The notes below the pieces were generated by a model, which did no database searches, was not told the DNA's origin, and saw nothing but the letters and a program-made list of their open reading frames with translations. Below, piece after piece: positions 28,821 to 38,188 of a DNA stretch of 64,000 nucleotides (position 1 is the stretch's first letter; each line of letters starts with the position of its first letter). The translations under genes were made by a program, and so were the position numbers. Source of the DNA: an uncultured Acidobacteriia bacterium (GTDB lineage: Bacteria; Acidobacteriota; Terriglobia; Bryobacterales; Bryobacteraceae); assembly GCA_903828455.1 (NCBI GenBank), contig CAIKMJ010000025.1:62001-126000 (forward strand). The letters run 5' to 3'.

Positions 28821-28868
28821 GGGAGAGCCAACCCGGGGGAGAGCCAACCCGGGGGAGAGCCAACCCGG
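28821..28868. repeat. Three exact 16-bp tandem units
   Basis: GGGAGAGCCAACCCGG is repeated three times without change (28821, 28837, 28853), followed by two further G. Each unit contains a GGG...CCC pair able to form a small hairpin. Confidence 0.93.
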
Positions 28869-29456
28869 GGCAGTACCAGGTGACGGCAACTGCGAACAGC
28901 GACGGATAGTTGCCGGCGAGATCACCGTCAGGCAGAGCGCCAGCGTATTCGCGTCGGGACTGCCGCTTTGGGTCTCCGCCGCAGCCAGAGGCCAGAACCT
29001 CCTGCGCGCACCCAGCCCCAACAACGACGCATCCTGACGTGGCGCGGGCCCGCATCCGGGACCCCTGCGAGTCAGATGCGGAGATGAAACGGGGAGGCAA
29101 AATTCGAAAGTCCCCGACGAATCGGACGGACCTGTTAACCCGATTTGACGCTCTCCGGCACCGGGGGAATTCAGGCTTTGGAGAGAGAAAAGGGGCACAC
29201 CGGGACTCACCGAGATTTTCTCCGGTCGTGGTCGAGGAGAACGGCGAGACGCCGAAATGGTTTGCTTTGTTGGGGATACTGCGATGGAAGAAGCGGCGAC
29301 GCTCGTGTTAACCAGCGGGCGCTGAATTTTCGTATAGAAACAATTTGGCTCCGCTAGTGCGACGCGAAAGAAAAAGGCCTTACTTGGCAACCAAGAGACT
29401 TGGGCAAACCCCTTGTCTTCAGTCACTTCCAGCAAAATGACCTCTCGGCGGCGGTT

Positions 29457-29496
29457 TTCGGCTCTCTCCCGGTTAATTCGGCTCTCTCCCGGTTAA
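29457..29496. repeat. Two exact 20-bp tandem units
   Basis: TTCGGCTCTCTCCCGGTTAA occurs twice head to tail (29457-29476 and 29477-29496). Its complement (TTAACCGGGAGAGAGCC) resembles the 16-bp units at 28821-28868, so the two arrays face each other across about 600 bp. Confidence 0.93.
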
Positions 29497-29750
29497 CACG
29501 ATAGGTCTCTGCGAGAGTGCGCGAAATGGTGCCCAGTCGGCCGGCCAACCAACGCTCAAGGCCGTTGCGGCGACGATGCTCATCAGGTGGAATGCCTATT
29601 GCGCCGCCCTAGAAGCTGCAAACAAGGACATCGATTCACGCCATGGCTTTGCTGGTTCGCCGGTATCGCGATCGAGGGGGAGATGCGAACGGCAGCTCAG
29701 GTGGAATTTCTGCCCGACAAGACCCGTCTGCCATGTACCATCCCACTGCG

Positions 29751-29782
29751 ATCGAATACCACCGAGATCGAATACCACCAAA
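29751..29782. repeat. Two 16-bp tandem units near the TonB receptor promoter
   Basis: ATCGAATACCACCGAG (29751-29766) is followed by ATCGAATACCACCAAA (29767-29782). They differ in the last three bases and lie about 90 bp before the receptor start. Confidence 0.85.
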
Positions 29783-29871
29783 AACGAGAGGGTTTTTAGA
29801 TAGCAACGTCATTGTCACTAATCTTTTACCATCGACGAGATACTCTGGTGGGCCCAGCTTGTAGCAACATC

Positions 29872-32844
29872 ATGAAAATACTGCGCTTACTACTCTTGTC
29901 ATCCCTTCTCGGATCAGGCCTGTCCGCCCAGGTGTCGCGCACTTCGATCAACGGCACAGTCGTCGATGAGCAGGGGAAGCGAATCCCCGCCGCCGCGGTG
30001 CAGGTCACGAACCTCGCCACGGGACTGCAGCGCCATACGCAGACCAGCGCGCAAGGAACGTACGTGCTGCCCGATCTTGAGACCGGGGCATTTCGGTTTG
30101 AGATTTTGAAGGACGGCTTTGCACCGTTCCGGCTGAAGACCTTGCGTCTCGAAGTCGGGCATCCGCGGACCATCGACGCCCGGCTAGACATTGCCGGACG
30201 CACCGAACAGATGAGCGTCACCGAAGCCGAGTTCCAACTCGATCGCGTCGATGCGACCGTCGGAGCGCCAATCGAACAGAAGCAGGTGGACGAGTTGCCC
30301 ATCAACGGGCGCAACTGGTCGACTTTGACGGCGCTCATTCCCGGAGCGATCGATACCGGCGCGGGCGATCAGCGCACCATTCGCTTCGCCGGTCATGGAC
30401 TCGACGACAATAACCTGACGCTCGACGGTGTCGACGCGACTGCAGTTTTCAACCAGATGCAGCGCGAGTATGTGCGCCTCACGATCCCGCTCGATTCGAT
30501 TGACCAGTTCGACGTGAAGGACCAGACCTTCGGTGCGGATGTGGAAGGCGGCACTGCTGGCGCGCAGGTCTCCGTGGTCTCGCCTTCAGGCACGAATTCC
30601 TTCCATGGCAGCGTGTTCGACTACTTCCGCAACGATGCGATCGAAGCGCGCACGCCCTTTTCGGGCGCGTCGCCGAATCCTTTCCTGCTGAACCAGTTCG
30701 GGGGCGCGATGGGCGGACCGATTCGGCGGAATAAGCTCTTCTTCTACGCGGCTTATGAGGGACTGCGGCAGCGGCTCGACGGCACGCAGATCGGCCTGGT
30801 GCCGAGTCCGGCGTTCCGGGGGCAGGTCGCAACAACATCGCCCGCGCTCGCGGCGATCGTAAACGCATATCCGTCAGGCACGTCGCCTACCTCAAACGCG
30901 AACGTCTGGAACTACAACGCTCTCGGACGCAACATCGACAACGAGGATTCGGGCATGATCCGGCTCGACTATCATCTGTCGGGCAAGACCACTTCGTTCC
31001 TTCGCTTCAACTCCGATGAAGCGGTGCAGACGTTGCCGGTCGGACAGTTGATCGCGCGGACGCAGTACGACACGAAGATGAATAACGGCGTGTTTGAAGT
31101 GCTGCACGTCTTCACGCCGACTGTGGTCAACGAGTTCAAATTCGGCATCAATTCGACCTTCTATCATTCGGGGACAGTGTCTCCCCAGCCCTACACCTTC
31201 AGCGTCTCGGGCTTCAGTTCGTTCGGAGGCAACACGACGTCGGACAATCCCTCGAAGACCATCAGTTTCATTGACGACATCTCGTGGTCGAAGGGCAGCC
31301 ATACACTCAAGTTCGGCTTCGAACTGAAGCGGATCTTCCTGAATCAGGGCGGCTCGAACAGTGGGACGATCACCTACACGTCGGCGGCGAACTTCCTTAA
31401 CGACCTTGTTGGAACTGCCTCCTATAAGTCGACACTCCCCCTCGTTCGCCAACGCAAGAATGAGTACTGGCTTTACGCGGAAGACGAATGGAAGGCCACT
31501 CCGCACCTCACCATTAACATGGGCGTGCGCTACAACATCTTCAATGCCCTGCATGCGCTGAACAACCAGGCCGTGCCGTTCGACTTCCCCACCTGCGGCG
31601 GCTTCTGTCCGAACACCTACTCCTACTTCAACCCGCGATACAACGACGTGGATCCACGCATCGGCATCGCGTGGTCGCACAAGACCACTGTGGTGCGCAT
31701 CGGCGCTGGCATTTATCACACCGACGGGCAGACGGACGACCAGAACCTGCCTATCTCAAACACTATCAGCCAGTATTCGTTCAACAACGTGGCCTTCCCG
31801 AACCTGAGCTACCCGCTCGACCCGTTCCTGACTTATGCGCGGAACGGTGGTCTGGGCGTGGTGTCGCCGCGCGCGCTCGACCGCAATCGCAAGGACGACT
31901 ACGTGGCCGCATGGACGCTGGCCGTGCAGCAGTCCTTGCCGGCGCGATTCCAGGCGACCTTGACCTACCTCGGCAACAAGGGCACCGATGTTCTGACCAC
32001 CACCTACACGAACCTCGCGCAGCCGCCTTCGAATGTGGTTCCTTACCCGGCGTTCGGCGCGGTCTCCTGGCGCGGGGACGTCGGCAACAGCACCTTCGAA
32101 GCGCTGCAGTTCAACCTGCGCCGCGCCTTCCATAACGGACTGCTCTTGTCTTCGAACTACATGTGGTCGCATTCGATCAACGACGGCTCGATCGGCGGCG
32201 GCGATTCCGATACTCCCCAGAACTCCTTCTGCCGCGCCTGCGACAAGGGCTCGAGCGATTTCGATGTCCGGCAGACGTTCAATCTCTCGGCGGTCTATTC
32301 GCTGCCCTTAGGTGTGGGCAAGCGCTGGCTGAATGCGCCGGGCGTCGCGCGCACGCTGCTCGGGAATTGGGAAGTGTCGACTATCTCGACTACGCAGACG
32401 GGCCTTCCGGTCAACATCACGATCGACCGCGCGAATGCCTCCGTGCCCGGCCTGTTCGCCATCAGCGGCTCGATGCGCCCGAACTACGTGGCGGGAGCGT
32501 CGTTGACGCCAGACGGCGGTTCGACTCCGGGCCATTGGATCAACGCGGCCGCGTTCTCGACGCCGGCGAACGGCACGTTCGGCAATCTGGGACACAACGC
32601 CTTCCGCGCCCCGGGAATCACGCAGATCGATCTCGGCGTCTCGAAATTTCTGTTGGTGAAAGAAGGCGTGAGCATCCGGTTCCGCGGCGACCTGTTTAAC
32701 GTCACCAACCGCCCGCAGTACGGAGCGCCAAACGCCAACATCTCCGCCTCGAACTTCGGCGTGATTACGACGACGATCAGCAACTACGCGACCGGACGCG
32801 GAACGCCGCGCGAGTTGCAACTGTCGCTGAAGATCGCTTTTTGA
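29872..32844 (+). CDS. Oar-like TonB-dependent receptor with carboxypeptidase-regulatory N-terminal domain
   Basis: 990 aa, ATG at 29872 (MKILRLLLLSSLLGSGLSAQ, a signal peptide). Residues ~20-105 form a carboxypeptidase-regulatory (CarboxypepD_reg) beta-sandwich (ISINGTVVDEQGKRIPAA). A plug domain follows with LPINGRNWSTLTALIPGA, the form typical of acidobacterial Oar-like receptors. A long beta-barrel ends in an outer-membrane signature with terminal Phe (LQLSLKIAF). These proteins import or export large substrates, perhaps oligosaccharides or peptides; the ligand is unknown. It is monocistronic, followed by a convergent small secreted protein. Confidence 0.85.
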   Translation: MKILRLLLLSSLLGSGLSAQVSRTSINGTVVDEQGKRIPAAAVQVTNLATGLQRHTQTSAQGTYVLPDLETGAFRFEILKDGFAPFRLKTLRLEVGHPRTIDARLDIAGRTEQMSVTEAEFQLDRVDATVGAPIEQKQVDELPINGRNWSTLTALIPGAIDTGAGDQRTIRFAGHGLDDNNLTLDGVDATAVFNQMQREYVRLTIPLDSIDQFDVKDQTFGADVEGGTAGAQVSVVSPSGTNSFHGSVFDYFRNDAIEARTPFSGASPNPFLLNQFGGAMGGPIRRNKLFFYAAYEGLRQRLDGTQIGLVPSPAFRGQVATTSPALAAIVNAYPSGTSPTSNANVWNYNALGRNIDNEDSGMIRLDYHLSGKTTSFLRFNSDEAVQTLPVGQLIARTQYDTKMNNGVFEVLHVFTPTVVNEFKFGINSTFYHSGTVSPQPYTFSVSGFSSFGGNTTSDNPSKTISFIDDISWSKGSHTLKFGFELKRIFLNQGGSNSGTITYTSAANFLNDLVGTASYKSTLPLVRQRKNEYWLYAEDEWKATPHLTINMGVRYNIFNALHALNNQAVPFDFPTCGGFCPNTYSYFNPRYNDVDPRIGIAWSHKTTVVRIGAGIYHTDGQTDDQNLPISNTISQYSFNNVAFPNLSYPLDPFLTYARNGGLGVVSPRALDRNRKDDYVAAWTLAVQQSLPARFQATLTYLGNKGTDVLTTTYTNLAQPPSNVVPYPAFGAVSWRGDVGNSTFEALQFNLRRAFHNGLLLSSNYMWSHSINDGSIGGGDSDTPQNSFCRACDKGSSDFDVRQTFNLSAVYSLPLGVGKRWLNAPGVARTLLGNWEVSTISTTQTGLPVNITIDRANASVPGLFAISGSMRPNYVAGASLTPDGGSTPGHWINAAAFSTPANGTFGNLGHNAFRAPGITQIDLGVSKFLLVKEGVSIRFRGDLFNVTNRPQYGAPNANISASNFGVITTTISNYATGRGTPRELQLSLKIAF

Positions 32845-32864
32845 GCGGTGTGGGCGGCAGCCGC

Positions 32865-33335
32865 CTATTTCTTCTGGAGATAGATTAGCTTCTGCTCGCC
32901 CGATTTTTCAGTTCGCCGCACCCGCTCAAGGACAGTACCGCCGTTCAGTAAGCGCCACGATTCGGTTGACTTCAGGCGCTTGGAACCCTCAATCTCGACG
33001 ATTTCAAAGTACAGGGCGTCGCCCATCCAGACCACACGCGAATGGAACTCGTCACCGTCTGCCCCCGTCGACGCAGACTCCACTCCATCGGTGGTGTAGC
33101 GCTGCGATGCGTGCCTTGTGACGATACTTCGAGATGTGGTTTCCACCACCAGTTCAGGATCGCGATGGCGAATCGTCAGCGTTACATCCCCACTGCGTTT
33201 CGGTGAGGATTGTTCATTGCTCTGTTTCCATGTGCCCGAGAAATCGGGCTTCGGAGTTGGGTTGGACTGCCCCTGGAGCGCCTGACAGAGCAATACAACG
33301 GCAGCGACGAAGTTTGATATCAGATTCGTTGTCAA
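32865..33335 (-). CDS. Small secreted protein with DFSGTWK motif, function unknown
   Basis: 156 aa if started at the TTG at 33335, which has GGGGGT four to five bases upstream; an in-frame TTG at 33359 lacks a ribosome-binding site. The N terminus is a signal peptide (LISNFVAAVVLLCQALQGQ). The mature part starts PKPDFSGTWKQSNEQ, a lipocalin-like opening very frequent in small secreted acidobacterial proteins, and is otherwise beta-rich (DVTLTIRHRDPELVVET). No catalytic motif is seen. It converges on the receptor gene at 29872-32844. Confidence 0.65.
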   Translation of the reverse strand: MTTNLISNFVAAVVLLCQALQGQSNPTPKPDFSGTWKQSNEQSSPKRSGDVTLTIRHRDPELVVETTSRSIVTRHASQRYTTDGVESASTGADGDEFHSRVVWMGDALYFEIVEIEGSKRLKSTESWRLLNGGTVLERVRRTEKSGEQKLIYLQKK

Positions 33336-33456
33336 GTTACCCCCAAGTCTACGACACAATGAATCCGGCGACCCCTCACGTGCCGCTCCCCCACGCAGGA
33401 AGGGGCGGTCCCGAAGGCCGCCCCATATGATGTGCGGCTACATCTTGCGCTTTCCG

Positions 33457-36201
33457 TCAGTAGGTGAACTTCAGACCGCCGAAGGCACCGATGGGAGCGC
33501 CGGGAGCGAAGAAAGTAGAACTTCGCAACGGATAGTTGCCATTCACGGCGGGAAATGGCCGCGCAATGAAGTTGTAGCCGTTGTCGAAGGGAGTGGTCCC
33601 AAGCTGCGCTCCCGTGTAGTAGCGGTGATTCAGGAGATTATTGACCTGAATGAAGGCCTCCAGGTGCCTGCGCAACTTGTAACGGGCCGACAGGTTCGCC
33701 ACCACATATCCGGCGGAGAAGCCCGGGCCGAGATAGTAGGGGGCGAGCATCTGATGCTGATTGTTTTCATTTCCCCGGGCGTAGGATCGTCCGACGCCGA
33801 GCAGGCTCAGCCCGATGAAGGCCTTTGCGTTCGGCCGGAGAGTGACAAAGGCCTTGCCGATATTGCGCGGGCTTTGAGGAATGAAATTTCCCGGGCGGAT
33901 GGAGATATTGCCGCCCAATCCGGGTCCGCCATCGGCGGAACTGTTGGCGTCGCCGGAAATCGTCTGCGGACTCTGGTATGTGACGTTCTGGAAGGTGTAG
34001 TTGCCTCCGACGTCCCACCGGGAAAAGCTTTCCGAAAGGCTGAATTCCAGGCCGTCGCGGCGGGTCCTGCCGAAATTCGTAAAGTAACCGAGGCCGGTTG
34101 TCGCGGAAGAGACAAATAGTAGATCGTCGTAGTTTTGCGAGAAGAAATAGTCCGCATTCCAGCGGAGCTTTCCTTCCGTCGTGCTGCGTGCGCCGCCCTC
34201 AAAAGTGCGGGTCACCACCTGCTTCAGAGGCGGATCGCTGACCAGGGCATTAGGCAGATTGCAGGGATAGTTCGGATCGGCGCAACCGAGTTCGATGGTG
34301 GTAGGCGCCCGGTTGGCTTCCGAATAGTTGAAGTAGAGAGTTGCGAGTTTTCCCGTATTGAAAGTCACGCCGGCGGACGGGTTGAATCGCTGGAAGGTGT
34401 AATCCCCATTGAGGGAACCGCGGCCGCCATCGCTGCCGCTTGCTCCCGGAATCGAGCCCGGTATGCGGTCGAAATTGTGCAGTCGCTCGTGGTTATAGCG
34501 GCCCGAAGCCGTCAGCGTCCATCTTCCAACCGACATCGTGTCCGAAACATAGAAGCTCGGCGTGTTCACCGTACCGTGCAGATTGACGCGGGAATCGACG
34601 GGGATATCGTTGGAGTTGTTTTTGCCATCCTCAAACGCCGGCACAGTCGTGATGCTGATACGGTCGGGATTCAGGTAGCCGTACTGGGTGGATTGCTGGA
34701 AGGTTACGCCGCTGCCGTCCCAGGACGCGCCCAGAATGAAGCTGTTGCTTCTCGTCTTCCAAAGTGCCTGGCCCGCGAGTCCGTAGTTGTGTTCATGAGT
34801 CCACCCTCGCGTGACGGTGGCGTCGCATTTCTCGATGGGCTCGCTCTGGATCAGAGCCTCGCCGATGCAGCGCCAGAAGGGAAACGGGGTGTTCGAGGCG
34901 TTGGCGCCACTGGTCGGATATCCGGTGTAACCAGCCGCCTTCAGGGCGGCGATGTCCGCAGCACTCGGTTGGTAGACCGATTCGTCGAACGAATTACCGT
35001 TGAGGTTAGGATTGATCGAATCGGTACGCACATAGCGGAAGTAGGCATTGCCGGAAAGAGTCAAACTGCGGTTCACCTGGTGCGCGGCATTCAGCGTCAG
35101 TGCCGGCGAGCGGTTCCAGTTTGCATCCGTGACCGTGTAGACACTGGTGTAATCCCGTGCCAGCCAGCGCCCGTCCTGGACGCCGTTGCCGGCGAGGTAA
35201 TTATCGGCATAGGAGAAACCAAGACTCACATAGCCCCTGTCCCAGCGCTGGCCGAGCTTGACGAAGCCTTGTCGGACCTTGGAAGGCGAATATTTCCGCC
35301 AGCCGTCCTCGGTGAACAGGGTCCCGGCGGCGTAGTAGTTGAAGCCGCGCTTAGTCGAGCCACCATATTCCGCCGAACCCGTCACGCGCCCGAAACTTCC
35401 GCCGCTCAATTGTAGCGACCCGCCAGGAGCGCTCAGGCCGTCCTTCGTCTGCAGCGACACAGCGCCGCCCAGAGTGTTCAGGCCGAAAACGGGATTCGAA
35501 CCCGGCATGAGGGCGGCTTCCGAAATTGCGATCTTCGGGATGAGATCCCAGCCCACCACGTCCCCGAGTGGTTGGTTTTGGCGGACGCCGTCCACGTAAA
35601 CGGATATGCCTTCCGGCGTGCCAAGCAGTGGGGATGCTGTGTAGCCGCGGTAATTCAGATCCGGCTGAAACGGGTTTCCCTGGTTTTCAGTGATATAGAC
35701 GCTGCTGAACTTCTTGTTCAGGAAGTCGTCGAAGCTGAGCGCGCCGCTTTGCTCAATGTCGCGGGCACTGGCGGTCTGGACGTTTCCGGCGACCTGATCG
35801 CGGGAAAGATCGGTCCCGGCCAACGGCGTGACCGCGACGACGTCGATTGAGGAAGCCTGCGACCGTAGCTCCAGGGTGATCGTCCTGGAGACCGGCTTCC
35901 CAGCCTGGACGTCAACATCTGAAACCTGAGTGGCGAAACCGGCCCGCGAAACCTCCAGCCGGTAATGGCCGGAGGCCACTTTCAGGAGTGCGCATTTGCC
36001 CTGCGGATCGGTCTGGAATATCTGTTCCGTTCCGGCCGCCGCATTCCGCAATTTGCCCGATGCTTGCAAGGCGGCCCCCGAAGGATCTTTCACCTCAAGG
36101 CGGATTTCCCCGGTGGTCGGCTGTGCACAAACCAACGTCGAAAAGGAGATCAGGGCGAGGGCGGCGAAGCCAGCGCCCCGCACAGGGCGGATGAGATCCA
36201 T
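33457..36201 (-). CDS. TonB-dependent receptor
   Basis: 914 aa, ATG at 36201. A signal peptide (FAALALISFSTLVCAQ) is followed by a carboxypeptidase-regulatory domain (GEIRLEVKDPSGAALQASG, ~28-115), a plug domain (LNYRGYTASPLLGTPEGISVYVDG, NTLGGAVSLQTKDG) and a 22-strand barrel with a TonB-receptor C-terminal region (NNLLNHRYYTGAQLG...FNFI-type), ending in FGGLKFTY. The plug contains the classic YVDGVRQNQ and GGAVS motifs, as in siderophore or vitamin receptors. It is divergent from the ECF sigma gene at 36454, so the sigma/anti-sigma pair may control it. Ligand unknown. Confidence 0.88.
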   Translation of the reverse strand: MDLIRPVRGAGFAALALISFSTLVCAQPTTGEIRLEVKDPSGAALQASGKLRNAAAGTEQIFQTDPQGKCALLKVASGHYRLEVSRAGFATQVSDVDVQAGKPVSRTITLELRSQASSIDVVAVTPLAGTDLSRDQVAGNVQTASARDIEQSGALSFDDFLNKKFSSVYITENQGNPFQPDLNYRGYTASPLLGTPEGISVYVDGVRQNQPLGDVVGWDLIPKIAISEAALMPGSNPVFGLNTLGGAVSLQTKDGLSAPGGSLQLSGGSFGRVTGSAEYGGSTKRGFNYYAAGTLFTEDGWRKYSPSKVRQGFVKLGQRWDRGYVSLGFSYADNYLAGNGVQDGRWLARDYTSVYTVTDANWNRSPALTLNAAHQVNRSLTLSGNAYFRYVRTDSINPNLNGNSFDESVYQPSAADIAALKAAGYTGYPTSGANASNTPFPFWRCIGEALIQSEPIEKCDATVTRGWTHEHNYGLAGQALWKTRSNSFILGASWDGSGVTFQQSTQYGYLNPDRISITTVPAFEDGKNNSNDIPVDSRVNLHGTVNTPSFYVSDTMSVGRWTLTASGRYNHERLHNFDRIPGSIPGASGSDGGRGSLNGDYTFQRFNPSAGVTFNTGKLATLYFNYSEANRAPTTIELGCADPNYPCNLPNALVSDPPLKQVVTRTFEGGARSTTEGKLRWNADYFFSQNYDDLLFVSSATTGLGYFTNFGRTRRDGLEFSLSESFSRWDVGGNYTFQNVTYQSPQTISGDANSSADGGPGLGGNISIRPGNFIPQSPRNIGKAFVTLRPNAKAFIGLSLLGVGRSYARGNENNQHQMLAPYYLGPGFSAGYVVANLSARYKLRRHLEAFIQVNNLLNHRYYTGAQLGTTPFDNGYNFIARPFPAVNGNYPLRSSTFFAPGAPIGAFGGLKFTY

Positions 36202-36453
36202 ATTATGTATATTCCGAGAGGCTCCGATTTGTTCAGGTTTTCTTTGCGGTAATTCGCGATGCGGGTTTCAGGAGCAATCGTGATCAAAAAAGCTGAACAG
36301 AAACGCCACGAAAGGAATATTCAGTGCAGAGCAGCGTCCGCGAGGATCTCGTCCGTCATGAGCTGCCCGCTCTCGAATTTGCTGCGGTCATGACGGCGTA
36401 ATCGAGCCATGGCACTGTGGAGCCGACAAAGAAACAAGAACTGATCATTGACG

Positions 36454-37029
36454 ATGAGGAATGACGCTTCAGAATGGCTAACTCGGTTTCGCTTAGCGGA
36501 ATCAGACACTGCTTTGCCCATCCGTTCGCCGATTGAAGATGAGGTGGTAGCCCTTTTTGAAGAGTTTCGCGCGCCGGTAATTCGCTACATGCTCGCATTT
36601 GGACTCCCGATCGCCGATGCGGAGGAACTGGCGCAGGAGGTTTTCCTGTCTCTGTTTGAGCATTTGCGGCGGGGCAAATCCAGGGCGAATCTGCAGGGCT
36701 GGATCTTCCGCGTGGCGCATAACTCGGCGCTCAAATGCCGACTGCAATTGCGCCGGCATTCCGACCGCTTCGTGTACGAGCCTGTTTTGTCGATGGCGGC
36801 GGCAGATCCAGCCCCCGGTCCGGAGGAAACACTGGCGATCAGCCAGTGGCAGCAGCGCCTTCTTTCCGTAGTTCGGGCGCTGCCCGAACAAGATCAGTTT
36901 TGTCTGGCCCTCCGCGCGGAGGGCCTTCGTTACCGCGAGATTTCCGAGGTGCTTGACATATCCCTCGGTTCTGTCGCGGCTTCATTGGAAAAGTCGCTGT
37001 CCCGTCTCATGCGGGCAGAGCAAACCTGA
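36454..37029 (+). CDS. ECF-type RNA polymerase sigma factor
   Basis: 191 aa from the ATG at 36454 (an in-frame TTG lies 6 bp upstream). Region 2 (VVALFEEFRAPVIRYMLAFGLPIADAEELAQEVFLSLFEHL) and region 4 (LPEQDQFCLALRAEGLRYREISEVLDISLGSVAASLEKSLSRL, a helix-turn-helix) are both present, with a short linker. It directs RNA polymerase to a small regulon. The gene for a zinc-binding anti-sigma follows 11 bp downstream. A TonB receptor is divergent upstream. Confidence 0.92.
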   Translation: MRNDASEWLTRFRLAESDTALPIRSPIEDEVVALFEEFRAPVIRYMLAFGLPIADAEELAQEVFLSLFEHLRRGKSRANLQGWIFRVAHNSALKCRLQLRRHSDRFVYEPVLSMAAADPAPGPEETLAISQWQQRLLSVVRALPEQDQFCLALRAEGLRYREISEVLDISLGSVAASLEKSLSRLMRAEQT

Positions 37030-37040
37030 GGTGGGATGCC

Positions 37041-37823
37041 GTGCAACGTGAACCCGTCCATTTGTCTGAAAAGGAACTGATCCTGGCGGCCGACGGAGAG
37101 CTTTCCGTTCGTCGGCGGGCCAAAGTCAACGCGCACCTGGAGGCCTGCTGGTCCTGCCGGGAACGCATGCGAGTGATTGAAACGACCATCGCCGAGTTCG
37201 TTCGGGCGCGGAATGCGGAGTTGAACCGGCAGCTCCCTCCGGCGGCGGGACCGCGCGCATTGCTGCGCGCGCGATTGTCCGAGGCGGCCGCTGCGACTCC
37301 AGGCTCGTCCTTTTGGCAATTCCCATTCCCCGCGGCGCGAGTCGGACAACTGGCGGCGGGAGTGGCCTTCGTTGGAATCGTCCTGGTTGTCTTGACGGTC
37401 TTCCAGTCTACAGTCAGCGCGGAAGGACCGAAACCACGGTTGGGCATTACGCCCGGCGAAACTCGGCCTATCACGGTTGAGGAAGTCTGCTTTTATCAGC
37501 GGGCCGAAGTCGTCTCCCGCGACATTCCGAACGACATGCGCCAGAAGGTTTTTGCCGCATACGGGATCAAACCTGCGCAAGCCGATCAGTTCGAGGTGGA
37601 CTACCTGATTACGCCCGATCTCGGGGGGACAGAATCCATCCGGAACCTTTGGCCGCAGCCCTATTCGGTGCGCTGGAATGCTCATGTGAAGGACAAGCTG
37701 GAACAGCGGCTTCACGAACTGGTCTGTGGGCACCAGTTGGACCTTCAAACCGCGCAGCGTGACATTGCTGTTGACTGGATCGGGGCCTATAAGAAGTACC
37801 TCGGAGAAAACCCGTCTCACTAA
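37041..37823 (+). CDS. Transmembrane anti-sigma factor (zinc-finger type)
   Basis: 260 aa, GTG at 37041 with GAGGTGGG upstream. Residues 1-50 form an anti-sigma zinc domain with the HxxxCxxC signature (His32, Cys36, Cys39) and the EKELILAADGELS opening. One membrane helix at about 107-129 (LAAGVAFVGIVLVVLTVF) puts the C-terminal ~130 residues in the periplasm. That part is a unique domain ending in VDWIGAYKKYLG, possibly the signal sensor. It should hold the upstream ECF sigma factor inactive at the membrane. Confidence 0.85.
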   Translation: MQREPVHLSEKELILAADGELSVRRRAKVNAHLEACWSCRERMRVIETTIAEFVRARNAELNRQLPPAAGPRALLRARLSEAAAATPGSSFWQFPFPAARVGQLAAGVAFVGIVLVVLTVFQSTVSAEGPKPRLGITPGETRPITVEEVCFYQRAEVVSRDIPNDMRQKVFAAYGIKPAQADQFEVDYLITPDLGGTESIRNLWPQPYSVRWNAHVKDKLEQRLHELVCGHQLDLQTAQRDIAVDWIGAYKKYLGENPSH

Positions 37824-37915
37824 AGCTTTTCGATCACGGCAGGCGGCCACTCGCGCGCGGCGGTGTCGCGCATTGCGGCAGTCTTCGGTTATCCACTCGG
37901 GGCGGGAGAGATAAC

Positions 37916-38080
37916 CTGGTTCGCCGATTAATCCGGCTTCTTGTCTTCGCAATTGTCGGAGCGCTGTTTGCCATGTTCTATCCGCGGGCTCTTTCCCCGA
38001 TGCAGTCCGACGAAGTTGTGCCAGCGTTAGTTCTCGTGTCGATTGCTGTAGTGGCGATCCGGCGCCTGACCAGTCGCTGA
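37916..38080 (+). CDS. Possible small two-helix membrane protein with CTG start
   Basis: A 54-codon frame ending TGA at 38080 encodes two hydrophobic segments (IRLLVFAIVGALFAMFY and VPALVLVSIAVVAI), each followed by Arg. It has no ATG, GTG or TTG before the first helix, but a good Shine-Dalgarno GGGAGAG (37904-37910) stands five bases before a CTG at 37916. It follows the anti-sigma gene by 92 bp. Rare start usage and short length make this uncertain; the rest of 37824-38188 shows nothing else. Confidence 0.33.
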   Translation: MVRRLIRLLVFAIVGALFAMFYPRALSPMQSDEVVPALVLVSIAVVAIRRLTSR

Positions 38081-38188
38081 CGACGAATTGGGTGCAAGTT
38101 GGATCGCGTTGATGAACGCTGTGTTGTTGTTTGTCTGCCCGGTGCCGGGAAGTTGATTGCGAGCAGAGATTCCCATATATCTCCTCTC

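Larger units (their letters stand above)
28749..29871. other. 1.1-kb region without a recognisable gene, rich in short repeats
   Basis: Frames open here (up to ~260 codons on the minus strand) give low-complexity, Ser/Pro-rich translations with no motif, no ribosome-binding site and no consistent codon preference, so I call no gene. The stretch contains three separate tandem repeats (28821-28868, 29457-29496, 29751-29782). The first two share the core GGGAGAG..CC in opposite orientation. The last 100 bp are AT-richer and should hold the promoter of the TonB receptor gene. A decayed mobile element is possible but nothing proves it. Confidence 0.55.

Noticed and set aside
28656-29435. Minus-strand frame of 259 codons in the gap region
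   Set aside because: It overlaps the STAS gene and the repeats; the translation is low-complexity, without a ribosome-binding site or recognisable domain.
28821-29496. CRISPR array
   Set aside because: Units are 16 and 20 bp and directly abut each other without unique spacers, and no cas gene is present.
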